40,174 nt of DNA from Myxococcales bacterium (GTDB lineage Bacteria > Myxococcota_A > Polyangia > Polyangiales > Ga0077539): contig JAUSAZ010000156.1 in NCBI GenBank assembly GCA_030652255.1, positions 1 through 40,174 on the forward strand, given 5' to 3'. The notes beneath the pieces were generated by a model that was given only the letters and a program-made list of their open reading frames with translations, did no database searches and was not told where the DNA came from. Within the stretch, counting starts at the first letter, position 1. Each line of letters begins with the position of its first letter. Shown in pieces: positions 26,914 to 34,722 of this stretch. The translations under genes were made by a program, and so were the position numbers.

Positions 26914-26940
26914 CGGCGGCCCCTAAAGGGGCCCGCGCCG
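26914..26940 (+). terminator. GC-rich hairpin after the lipoprotein gene
   Basis: CGGCGGCCCC (26914-26923) pairs with GGGGCCCGCGCCG (26928-26940) around a TAAA loop, with a small bulge. It lies 47 nt after the stop at 26866. No T-run follows, so termination would need Rho or be inefficient. It could also form part of the leader of the peptide gene at 27051. Confidence 0.4.
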
Positions 26941-27050
26941 TTGCTACCGGTCTGCTATCGGCCGCGTCGAGGGTCGTACGGCAGGGTGCGTGACGTCGGA
27001 GCCCGGCCGGTGCGGCGGGCGTCCCGACCCAACCAACACCGGAGACGCGA

Positions 27051-27176
27051 ATGCCTGTTGAGTCACTCAACGCTGCCGAGAGGGCCCCCGAGATCGTCCA
27101 GCTGGTCTTCAGCCATCCGGCCAACATCGAGCGCCTGCCCGCGACGTCGCCCGCGGCGCCCACGGAGGTCCCATGA
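27051..27176 (+). CDS. 41-residue peptide coupled to a 2OG oxygenase; possible precursor peptide
   Basis: ATG 27051 follows GGAG (27041-27044) by 6 nt and gives a peptide of 41 residues starting MPVESLNAAERAPEIV and ending ATSPAAPTEVP. The stop TGA overlaps the ATG of the following oxygenase (ATGA at 27173-27176). It has no Cys or Trp, one Phe and one His (SHP at 21-23), and a Pro-rich C-terminal part with Pro30, Pro34, Pro37 and Pro41. A short, independently initiated peptide coupled to a modifying-enzyme gene is the layout of RiPP precursors. I recognise no known precursor family or leader motif. Confidence is moderate that the gene is translated, low for its function. Confidence 0.6.
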   Translation: MPVESLNAAERAPEIVQLVFSHPANIERLPATSPAAPTEVP

Positions 27177-28024
27177 GCGTCTTCGCGCTCCCGATATTCG
27201 ATCAGGTCACGCGGGCCAACGTCGACGCCCTCCTCGCGGGCGAGGCGCTCGCCATCTGGATCAAGGGCTTCCTCCCCGCCGAGCACTGCGACCATGTGTA
27301 CGAGCGCGTGCGGGCCACGTCGCTGACGCCGCTGCCAATCCACTTCACCCGGGAGGACGGCACCCCCGACTACTTCCCCCACGCCAACGTCTCGCGCCCG
27401 GGCGTCGACGCGCAGCTGGACGAGTACTTCGACCGGCTGGGCTCCGCGGGGGACGCGGCGACCCCGGAGGCCAGGCGGGCCGCGGTCGCGTCGATGATGG
27501 ACGCCTACCTCGCCCACGTCGGGCCCGCGAACGAGCTCAACGCCGGCCTCTGCGCACCGTTCCGCCGGCCGTGCGACGTGCTGTTCGACCACGTCAACGA
27601 GCGCTGCGGAATCCGGGTCGCCGCGTTCGACGGCCGCCCGATGAAGTTCGGCACCTTCCTCCTCAACCGGCGGTCCGAGCGCTTCGACGACCCGGCGACC
27701 GTGCCGATCCACGTCGACACCGTGCCGTCCGCGCTCTTCCCCGAGATCCGGGCGCAGCTCGGGGCGATGGTCTACTGCCGCGTGCCGAGCGTCGGCGGCG
27801 AGCTCCGCGTGTACGACCACCCGCTCGTCCCCCGCGACGCGCCGATCCCCGCGGGCGTCGACCACTCGGTCGCGTATCGCGCGCTGAAGCCGTCGGCGGG
27901 CGACGCCATCCTGATCAACTCGCGGCGGCCGCACGCCGTCATCCCGGGCGGGGACGGCGACCGGCTCGCCAACATCATGTTCATCGGCTCGAGCGGCGGA
28001 TATCCGTTGGACATCTGGACGTAG
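27173..28024 (+). CDS. 2-oxoglutarate/Fe(II)-dependent oxygenase
   Basis: 283 residues, of the prolyl-4-hydroxylase-like fold. The Fe(II) facial triad is H180-x-D182 (PIHVDTVPS) and H254 (RRPHAVIPG), and R264 (GDGDRLANIMF) would bind 2-oxoglutarate. Short strands between them give the jelly-roll pattern (GAMVYCRVPSVGGELRVYDH). The first 170 residues are helical with the FPHANVSRPG segment and belong to no domain I recognise. The start overlaps the peptide gene's stop, so the substrate could be that peptide's proline or other side chains. Other RiPP enzymes, a transporter or a protease are not visible; the next gene is ffh, 190 nt away. Confidence 0.82.
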   Translation: MSVFALPIFDQVTRANVDALLAGEALAIWIKGFLPAEHCDHVYERVRATSLTPLPIHFTREDGTPDYFPHANVSRPGVDAQLDEYFDRLGSAGDAATPEARRAAVASMMDAYLAHVGPANELNAGLCAPFRRPCDVLFDHVNERCGIRVAAFDGRPMKFGTFLLNRRSERFDDPATVPIHVDTVPSALFPEIRAQLGAMVYCRVPSVGGELRVYDHPLVPRDAPIPAGVDHSVAYRALKPSAGDAILINSRRPHAVIPGGDGDRLANIMFIGSSGGYPLDIWT

Positions 28025-28162
28025 GCGAAGGCCCTGCGCGCCGATGGACGAGACGACACCCCGATGAACACCTACGGCCCGTAGCCCAGGAGGGCCGCGC
28101 CGTCGTCCTCGATGCCCCTGGGTCGCTTCGCTGTTCTGCACGGCCCAGATCCCTGGGCGGGG

Positions 28163-28192
28163 TTGCTGGAATCCCCGCTGACGTGGTAGCAG
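28163..28192 (+). promoter_or_regulatory. candidate ffh promoter
   Basis: TTGCTG (28163-28168) and TAGCAG (28187-28192) are 18 nt apart and lie 22 nt before ATG 28215, which has AGAGGA upstream. The match to consensus is modest. Confidence 0.35.
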
Positions 28193-28214
28193 CGCGGCCC
28201 TAGCAAAGAGGACC

Positions 28215-29918
28215 ATGTTCAAGACGTTGACCGAAGGGTTTCGCAAGGCGCGTCAGAAGCTCACCGGGGTCGCGGAGCTCACCGAGGCCGACATCGAGGC
28301 CGCCCTCCGGGACGTGCGGCTCTCGCTGTTGGAGGCCGACGTCGAGCTCAACGTCACCCGGCGGTTCCTCGGGCGGGTGAAGGAGAAGATGCTCGGGCAG
28401 GTGGTGAAGCTCCGCGCCGAGGCGCAGGGCAAGAAGGCCACCATCACGCCCGACCAGCTCTTCGTGAAGGCCTGCCAGGACGAGCTCGTGGCCATGATGT
28501 CCTCCCCGGACGGCGCGCAGCTCACCGAGGCCCCGAAGGGCACCCCCACCCTCGTGATGATGGTCGGCCTCCAGGGGCAGGGGAAGACCACCACCAGCGC
28601 CAAGCTCGCCAAGCTGCTTACCGACGAGGGTAAGAAGGTATTGCTCGTCGCCGCCGACCTCCAGCGCCCGGCCGCCGTCGAGCAGCTCAACGTGCTCGGG
28701 CAGAAGGTCAACGTGCCGGTGTTCTCGGCGCCCAACAGCACCCCGGTGGAGGTGTGCCGCCGCGCGCTCGCGCTCGCCAAGGTCCAGAAGAAGGACGTGG
28801 TGATCTTCGACACCGCCGGGCGGCTCGCGATCGACACCGTGCTGATGGACGAGCTCCGCTCCATCAAGAGCGAGACGAAGCCCCACAACATCCTGCTCGT
28901 GGTCAACGCGGCCATCGGGCAGAACGCCCTCGCCACGGCGACGGCCTTCCACGACACCCTCGGGCTCACCGGCGTCGCGCTCACCATGCTCGACGGCGAC
29001 GCCCGCGGCGGCGCGGCGCTCGCCATCCGCGAGGTCACGGGCATCCCCATCCGCTACGCCGGCGTGGGGGAGTCGCTCGACAAGCTCGAGGCCTTCCGCC
29101 CCGAAGGCATGGCGTCCCGCATCCTCGGGATGGGCGACATCGTCTCGGTGGTCAACGACTTCAAGAAGGTCATCGACGAGAAGCGCGCCGAGGAAGACGC
29201 GATGCGCATGCTCGGGGGGCAGTTCACCCTCGACGACTTCGTCGCGCAGATCGAGACCATCCAGAAGATGGGTCCCCTCCAGGACCTCTTCGACCGCATG
29301 CCCTTCTTCAGCGGGATGCTCCCGCCGGACGCCAAGGTCGACGACCGCGAGCTCGACAAGGCCAAGGTCATCGTGTCGTCGATGACCAAGGGCGAGCGCC
29401 GCGACGCCGAGCTCTTCAAGCGCGAGCCCAACCGGGTGCAGCGCGTGGCGAAGGGGTCGGGCTACGCGCCCGAGGCGGTGGCCGAGCTCGTCGCGAAGTT
29501 CGTGATGATGCGCGACATGATGGGCAACATCGGGCAGCAGGCGAGCTTCCTCCAGAAGATCCCCGGCGCGCAGCAGCTCGCCATGGCCCGCAAGCTGAAG
29601 AACATGGTCAAGGTCCAGGGAGAAGACCAGGCCATCGCGCAGATCGCGCAGGAGATGCTGGAGTCCGCGGTGGCGGGCGGCGGCGGCCGCGGGGGAATGC
29701 CCGGCGGCTTCCCCGGGATGCCCGGCGGCATGGGCGGCTTCCCCGGGATGGGCGACCCCAACGCGCTGATGCAGGCCCTCATGGGCGGCGGCGGAATGCC
29801 CGGGATGCCCGGGATGCCCGGCGCGGGCGCGCCGAAGCCCCGGCCGCCGAGCCTCGGCGTCCCGAAGGACAAGCGCAAGCAGGAGCGCGACGCGCGCCGC
29901 AAGAACCGCAAGAAGTAA
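28215..29918 (+). CDS. ffh: signal recognition particle protein Ffh, atypical
   Basis: 567 residues; typical Ffh is about 450, and the extra length is a Gly/Met/Pro-rich tail from about residue 484 and a basic end. The GTPase binds 4.5S RNA and signal peptides in co-translational targeting. NG domain: P-loop GLQGQGKT (118-125), DTAGRL (199-204), and VNAAIGQNA (230-238), where Asp and Met-Thr usually occur. The guanine-specificity motif is TMLD (257-260) instead of TKLD. M domain (about 325-480) has FSGMLPPDA, SSMTKGERR and a NRVQRVAKGSG segment (406-416) where most Ffh have SRRKRIAxGSG. The remaining frame and order are those of Ffh. It has its own promoter. Whether a second, canonical copy exists elsewhere is unknown. 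Confidence 0.88.
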   Translation: MFKTLTEGFRKARQKLTGVAELTEADIEAALRDVRLSLLEADVELNVTRRFLGRVKEKMLGQVVKLRAEAQGKKATITPDQLFVKACQDELVAMMSSPDGAQLTEAPKGTPTLVMMVGLQGQGKTTTSAKLAKLLTDEGKKVLLVAADLQRPAAVEQLNVLGQKVNVPVFSAPNSTPVEVCRRALALAKVQKKDVVIFDTAGRLAIDTVLMDELRSIKSETKPHNILLVVNAAIGQNALATATAFHDTLGLTGVALTMLDGDARGGAALAIREVTGIPIRYAGVGESLDKLEAFRPEGMASRILGMGDIVSVVNDFKKVIDEKRAEEDAMRMLGGQFTLDDFVAQIETIQKMGPLQDLFDRMPFFSGMLPPDAKVDDRELDKAKVIVSSMTKGERRDAELFKREPNRVQRVAKGSGYAPEAVAELVAKFVMMRDMMGNIGQQASFLQKIPGAQQLAMARKLKNMVKVQGEDQAIAQIAQEMLESAVAGGGGRGGMPGGFPGMPGGMGGFPGMGDPNALMQALMGGGGMPGMPGMPGAGAPKPRPPSLGVPKDKRKQERDARRKNRKK

Positions 29919-29933
29919 CGAGAAGATCTTTCA

Positions 29934-31355
29934 ATGAGGACATCGATGAAGACGTGGATGCCGTGGGTGGTTTGTCTGGCCCTGGGCGCCGGGTGCGTTG
30001 AGCAGCCGACGCAGCCCAACCGGGGCGGCGCTTCGCAGCAGGAGCTCGAGCGCATCCGGCGCCAGGTGGTGTCGCGCACGGCCCCGACGCCGCAGCACGC
30101 GCTGTCCTTCAACTGGGACAACAAGGTCGAGCTGCTCGGCTATGACATCAACGTCCAGAACAACACCCTGCGCCCCGGCCAGAGCGTGACGGTCACCTGG
30201 TACTGGAAGTGCCGCGCGCCCACGGGCGACGGCTGGCGCCTCTTCACGCACCTCGACGACGCCAACGGGCCGCGCACCAACCAGGACAACGTCGGCGACA
30301 CCCGCCGCGCGTACCAGCCCGAGCGCTGGCGCGCCGGGGAGTTCATCCGCGACACGCAGAGCTTCGAGCTCCCGGCGGACTGGGACTCGCCCACGGTGCG
30401 AGTCCACCTCGGCGTCTGGAAGGACGGCCAGCCCCGCATGGCGGTCACCCCGGCCGACCGCACCGACGGCGACCGGCGCGCGCGCGTGCTCGAGCTCAAC
30501 ACGGGCGTGCAGGTGCAGCTCACGGAGACCGTGGTGCCCCGGGCGACCGGCGCCATCACGGCCGACGGGCGCCTCGACGAGGCCGCGTGGGCCAACGCCG
30601 CGCGCACCGGCCCGCTGGTCAACCCGGGCAACGGCAACCCGCCGAGCGCCACCGAGGCGCACGCCACGGCCATGATGCTCTGGGACGACACCAACCTCTA
30701 CGTGGGCTTCCGCGTGACCGACGACAACCTCGTCGACCCGTCGACCGCCCGCGACGACCACCTCTGGGAGCACGACGCCGTCGAGGTGATGATCGACCCC
30801 GACGGGGACGGCGCCAACTACTACGAGTTCCAGGTGTCGCCGAAGAACCAGCGCTTCGACACCCGCTACGACCGCCCGCGCCAGCCGCAGCCCTTCGGTC
30901 ACCTCGACTTCAACCCCGAGACCCGCTCCGGCGTCGCCGCCACGGGCACCATCGGCAACCCCGACGACAGCGACACGGGCTACGACGTCGAGCTGGTCAT
31001 CCCCTGGGCGAGCGTCAACAACGGCCTCGCCCACACGCCCCCGCAGCCCGGCGACCAGGTGCGGCTCAACCTCTTCGTGATGGACGAGCCCAAGACCGGC
31101 GGCCAGCGCAGCGCCGCCTGGAGCGCCCCCCGCGGCGGCGACTTCCACGCCCTCGCGCGCTTCGGCCGCATCACCCTCGCCGTCGACGCCCCGGGCGCCC
31201 CCGCCGCCCCCGCGGCCCCCGCGGCAGCCCTGCCCGCGGTGCCCTCTGCGGGCGCGGTGCCCAATATCCCGGGCCTCGTCCAGCCGCTGCCTGCGGCGCT
31301 CAACAACGGCGCCGTCCCGCTGCGCCGCCCCGCCCCCGCCGCCGCCGCCCACTGA
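29934..31355 (+). CDS. CBM9-like lipoprotein
   Basis: 473 residues; lipobox LALGAGC. ATG 29946 is an alternative start. The N-terminal half (about 50-185) is a beta-rich domain with WDNKVELLGYD and a FTHLDDANG segment. The C-terminal half (about 190-425) matches the family 9 carbohydrate-binding/CBM9-like fold (GRLDEAAWANAARTG, TAMMLWDDTNLYVGFRV, EHDAVEVMIDPDGDGANYY, YDVELVIPWASV, RLNLFVMD). It ends in an Ala/Pro tail. Proteins of this type sit in the outer membrane or outside and may bind glycans. It starts 15 nt after ffh, but with its own weak signals. Confidence 0.75.
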   Translation: MRTSMKTWMPWVVCLALGAGCVEQPTQPNRGGASQQELERIRRQVVSRTAPTPQHALSFNWDNKVELLGYDINVQNNTLRPGQSVTVTWYWKCRAPTGDGWRLFTHLDDANGPRTNQDNVGDTRRAYQPERWRAGEFIRDTQSFELPADWDSPTVRVHLGVWKDGQPRMAVTPADRTDGDRRARVLELNTGVQVQLTETVVPRATGAITADGRLDEAAWANAARTGPLVNPGNGNPPSATEAHATAMMLWDDTNLYVGFRVTDDNLVDPSTARDDHLWEHDAVEVMIDPDGDGANYYEFQVSPKNQRFDTRYDRPRQPQPFGHLDFNPETRSGVAATGTIGNPDDSDTGYDVELVIPWASVNNGLAHTPPQPGDQVRLNLFVMDEPKTGGQRSAAWSAPRGGDFHALARFGRITLAVDAPGAPAAPAAPAAALPAVPSAGAVPNIPGLVQPLPAALNNGAVPLRRPAPAAAAH

Positions 31356-31466
31356 CCGCCCGCGCCGCCCGCGCTCGATTCGCGGGTGCGTGTGGTGCTA
31401 GCGTCGCACCTCTCTCTCCCCCTGTGGGCTCCCTCTCCAATCCCCCTCCCGTTGTCCTGAGGTCTC

Positions 31467-33182
31467 ATGCGCGCGTGGCGGTGGTCCGTCGTCCAGTGGT
31501 GTCTCCTCGCCGCCGTGTTCGCGGGCTGTGGCTCCAACACCGGCACCAGCGGGCCGTCGGCGGACGGCTCGACCGCGCGGGGAGACCTCGGGCCGGGCTC
31601 CGACGGCGGCCCCCGGGGCGACGCCTCCGCGGCGCTGCCCGACGGGTGGGTGGCGCCCACCTTCGATGTTCCCTCGCGCGACGCGGCGGGCGACGCGGCG
31701 GGTGACGCGCGCGCCGACGGGGGCGACGCGCTCACGGTGACCACCCTCGCGGACGGCGCGATGACGGCGTGCGGCCCGCGCGAGCGCTGCGGCAACGGCA
31801 TCGATGACGACTGCAACGGCATGACCGACGAGGAGTGCAGCTGCATCCCGGGCACCACGCAGCGGTGTTATCCGGGCGACGCGCTGCGGGCGGGGCAGGG
31901 GGTGTGCACCTGGGGTACGCAGCGCTGCGGCGGCCGGGAGGAGTTCGGCACCTGGGAGCCCTGCATGGGCTTCGGGCAGCCGCGCGCCGTCGACTGCCGC
32001 ATGCCGACGGTGGACAACCGCTGCGACGGCATGGCCGGCGTGGGGTGCCTCTGTACGCTGGGCGCCACGCGGAGCTGCTACACGGGGCCGGCGGGCACGC
32101 AGGGGCGCGGGCTCTGCCGCGCGGGCGCGCAGACCTGCGTGGTCACCCCGACGGGCTCCGGGTGGGGGCCGTGCGCGGGCCAGGTGCTGCCGGTGCGGGA
32201 CACCTGCGACGGGCGCGACACGGACTGCGACGGCTTCCCCAACACGGGCTGCGGCTGCACGCGCGGCGCGACGCGCACCTGCTACTCGGGCGCGGCGGGC
32301 ACCGCGGGCCGCGGGCTCTGCCGCAACGGGACGCAGACCTGCGTGTCGACCACGAGCGGCGGCGGAACGGTGTGGGGGCCCTGCGCGGGCGAGGTGGTCC
32401 CGGCGCCGGACGTCTGCAACGGGGTCGACCGCAACTGCGACGGCAACCCCAACACCAACTGCGCGTGCACCATCGACGCGGTGGAGGTCTGCTACACGGG
32501 CCCCGCGGCGACGGCCAACGTGGGCCGCTGCCGGCCGGGATCGCGGCGCTGCAACGCGCTGGTGCGCCCCGACGGGACGCTCACCTCCACCTGGGGCGCC
32601 TGCCTCGCGCAGACGCTGCCCGGCGCGGCGGAGGTCTGCGGCAACATGATCGACGACAACTGCAACCGGATGGTCGACGAGGGGTGCACGCCCGACTGCG
32701 CGGCGGGCACCATCCGCTGCGCGGGGCGGTGCATCGACGTGCGCAGCGATCCCCTCAACTGCGGGGCCTGCGGCAACGTGTGCCCGAGCGGGCAGGCGTG
32801 CGCCAACGGGGTGTGCGTCGGCAGCGGGATGCTGCGCATCACGATGGTGTGGAGCCTCGCGGGGGACATGGACCTCCACGTGGTGCCGCCGTGCGGGCAG
32901 GAGATCTCCTTCCTGGCGACCAGCCGGTGCGGCGGTCAGCTCGACCGGGACGACACCTCGGGCACCGGGCCGGAGAACGTGTTCTGGGCCGCGGCGCCCG
33001 CGAGCGGGACCTACCTGGTGTGCGCGGTGCCCTACCGGGTGTCGGGCGCGACCAACGTGACCGTGACCGTCAACCAGGGCGCGCGGGTGTTGAACACCTG
33101 GATGGTTCCGCGGGCGATGAGCTCGGGCAACGCGCCGTGCACCCGGGAGTCGCCGCACTTCGTGGGCGCCTTCAACTACTGA
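31467..33182 (+). CDS. Cys-rich MopE-like lipoprotein
   Basis: 571 residues; lipobox AVFAGC. After an Asp/Gly/Ala linker (about 30-95) come several cysteine-rich modules of the MopE type, with GNGIDDDCNGMTDE at about 109-122, then DRDTDCDGFPN, DRNCDGNPN and MIDDNCNRMVDEGC, each Asp-rich loop probably binding calcium. Between them are CYTGPAG/CYSGAAG repeats. The final 125 residues are a beta-rich region (GDMDLHVVPPCGQEISF). Such proteins are common secreted or surface lipoproteins of Myxococcota; MopE itself binds copper in methanotrophs, but no copper motif was identified. A TAGCGT element lies at 31397-31402, 64 nt before the start. Confidence 0.8.
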   Translation: MRAWRWSVVQWCLLAAVFAGCGSNTGTSGPSADGSTARGDLGPGSDGGPRGDASAALPDGWVAPTFDVPSRDAAGDAAGDARADGGDALTVTTLADGAMTACGPRERCGNGIDDDCNGMTDEECSCIPGTTQRCYPGDALRAGQGVCTWGTQRCGGREEFGTWEPCMGFGQPRAVDCRMPTVDNRCDGMAGVGCLCTLGATRSCYTGPAGTQGRGLCRAGAQTCVVTPTGSGWGPCAGQVLPVRDTCDGRDTDCDGFPNTGCGCTRGATRTCYSGAAGTAGRGLCRNGTQTCVSTTSGGGTVWGPCAGEVVPAPDVCNGVDRNCDGNPNTNCACTIDAVEVCYTGPAATANVGRCRPGSRRCNALVRPDGTLTSTWGACLAQTLPGAAEVCGNMIDDNCNRMVDEGCTPDCAAGTIRCAGRCIDVRSDPLNCGACGNVCPSGQACANGVCVGSGMLRITMVWSLAGDMDLHVVPPCGQEISFLATSRCGGQLDRDDTSGTGPENVFWAAAPASGTYLVCAVPYRVSGATNVTVTVNQGARVLNTWMVPRAMSSGNAPCTRESPHFVGAFNY

Positions 33183-33202
33183 TCAGCGGGGGGGGGATGC
33201 CC

Positions 33203-34501
33203 TCACGGCCGCCGCGCCCCGATGCGGAAGACACGGCCGCCCTGGTCGTCGGTGAAGTACAGGGCGCCGTCGACCCCCTGGCGGATGTCGACCGGCCGCA
33301 CGCCCCAGGAGCCCTGGCGCAGGCCTCCCGCGCCGTCGCTCTGGCCCACCACGGGCTCGACCGCGGTGACCCGCCCGTCCGCGCCGACCTGCGCGCGGGC
33401 GATCAGCCGTCCGGTGGCCATGTTGCGGTTCCATGACCCGTGGGCGGTGATGAAGAGGTTGCCGCGCCACGCCGCGGGCAGGACGCTGCCCGTGTACTCG
33501 GTGAGCCCCAGCGGGGCCCAGTGCGCGGGCATCGAGAAGGCCGGCGGGCGCACCATCGCGGCGTCCTGGCAGAAGGCCTCCTCCCGGCGCATGGCCGCCG
33601 GAACGCTCAGATCGGCGTGCTGGGTGCCCTTCCCGGCGCCGCTCGGCAGGGTGCCCTCGGTCCAGCAGTAGGGGTAGCCGAAGAAGCGCGATCCCGGGCC
33701 GTTGAGCACGTTGAGCTCCTCGCCGGGGTTGTTCTCGTGGATGTCGCCGCCGAAGCGCGAGTCGGTGAGCTGGTCGCGGCCGTTCTCGACGCCCCACATC
33801 CGGCCGGCGCTGTCGAAGGCGAGCCCGACCTCGTTGCGCAGCCCCGACGCGAAGACCTCCCCCGCCGCGTACGCCACCGGGACCGTCGCGACCGAGAACT
33901 TCCGGATCATCGAGCGGGTCGCGGTGAGCGTCGCGCTGGTGTCGACGTTGCCCGCCGATCCGACGGCGACGTAGAGGTCCCCGGCGGCGTCGAAGACGAG
34001 GGGACGCACGGGGTGGTTGGCGCCGGCCGGCATTGCCGTCACGACGGTCTCGCGCTCGCCTGCGCTGCGTGCGCCCGCGGTGTACGCCCAGCGGTACACG
34101 GTCGTGTCGGAGGAGGCGTAGAGGTAGCGGTTGTCGGGGCTGAACGCGATGCCGTGGTTGAGGCCCGGCGCGGTCGCGAAGGTGGCGCGCTCGCCGTCGC
34201 CCGAGACGCCGTCGCCGTCCGCGTCGAAGAGCACGGTGACCGACCCGGCGGCGTTGACGAACACGTCGCCGTTGGGCGCGATGGCCAGCCCCCGGGCGCG
34301 AGAGATCCCGGTCGCGAAGCGCACGAGGCACACGGAGGGATCGCTGGTCCAGGCGGCCTCGGCGGTGCCGCGGCAGGGGTCTGCGACCACGGGCGCGTCG
34401 GCGACCGGGCTCCCGGAGTCGGCGGAGGTGCCCTGGGTGGGGCTCGCGCCGGTGCAGCCGAGGAGCACGATGCCGGGAAGGAGGAGCGCGGAGGGTCGCA
34501 T
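33203..34501 (-). CDS. PQQ-type soluble sugar/sorbosone dehydrogenase lipoprotein
   Basis: 432 residues from ATG 34501; lipobox GIVLLGC. It is a six-bladed beta-propeller of the soluble glucose/sorbosone dehydrogenase family (PF07995-like), which uses PQQ and calcium or acts as an orphan. Visible blades include SRARGLAIAPNGDVFVN, PGLNHGIAFSPDNRYLY, NHPVRPLVFDAAGDLY, SGLRNEVGLAFDSAGRMWG (typical), NPGEELNVLNGPGSRFFGYP and GRVFRIG. Catalytic His is likely in the GLNHGIAF region; not verified. Convergent with the MopE-like gene (20 nt). Divergent from the protease gene with a 221-bp gap that holds a perfect palindrome. Confidence 0.82.
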   Translation of the reverse strand: MRPSALLLPGIVLLGCTGASPTQGTSADSGSPVADAPVVADPCRGTAEAAWTSDPSVCLVRFATGISRARGLAIAPNGDVFVNAAGSVTVLFDADGDGVSGDGERATFATAPGLNHGIAFSPDNRYLYASSDTTVYRWAYTAGARSAGERETVVTAMPAGANHPVRPLVFDAAGDLYVAVGSAGNVDTSATLTATRSMIRKFSVATVPVAYAAGEVFASGLRNEVGLAFDSAGRMWGVENGRDQLTDSRFGGDIHENNPGEELNVLNGPGSRFFGYPYCWTEGTLPSGAGKGTQHADLSVPAAMRREEAFCQDAAMVRPPAFSMPAHWAPLGLTEYTGSVLPAAWRGNLFITAHGSWNRNMATGRLIARAQVGADGRVTAVEPVVGQSDGAGGLRQGSWGVRPVDIRQGVDGALYFTDDQGGRVFRIGARRP

Positions 34502-34600
34502 CCCTGGAAGGAAGCACCCGCGCTGCGGTCCGCCAAGGGCCATCTCCGCGCGATCCGAGCGATCGGCGAGGACGCCGCGGCCCGCGCTGCGTCACGTCGT

Positions 34601-34615
34601 CGCAGGTCACCTGCG
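34601..34615. promoter_or_regulatory. 15-bp perfect palindrome in a divergent promoter region
   Basis: CGCAGGTCACCTGCG is a perfect odd palindrome with 7-bp half sites between the sugar dehydrogenase and protease genes. It could be an operator for one or both promoters. No matching second copy was found in the window by eye. Confidence 0.35.
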
Positions 34616-34722
34616 GGGGCGTTTCCACGCGGCGGCGCCCTTCCCGGGCGGCGTCGCATGCGTGTACGAAGAGGCGCGCCCCGCACCGGTGGCGCCATCG
34701 TCCGACGGAGGTCCCGACCCCG

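Noticed and set aside
28025..28214. Possible second short peptide (ATG at 28064, six residues) after the oxygenase
   Set aside because: Too short to judge, no ribosome-binding site, and nothing protein-like around it.
28100..28214. 4.5S RNA partner of ffh
   Set aside because: No sequence with the conserved GGAA-tetraloop helix was recognised near ffh.
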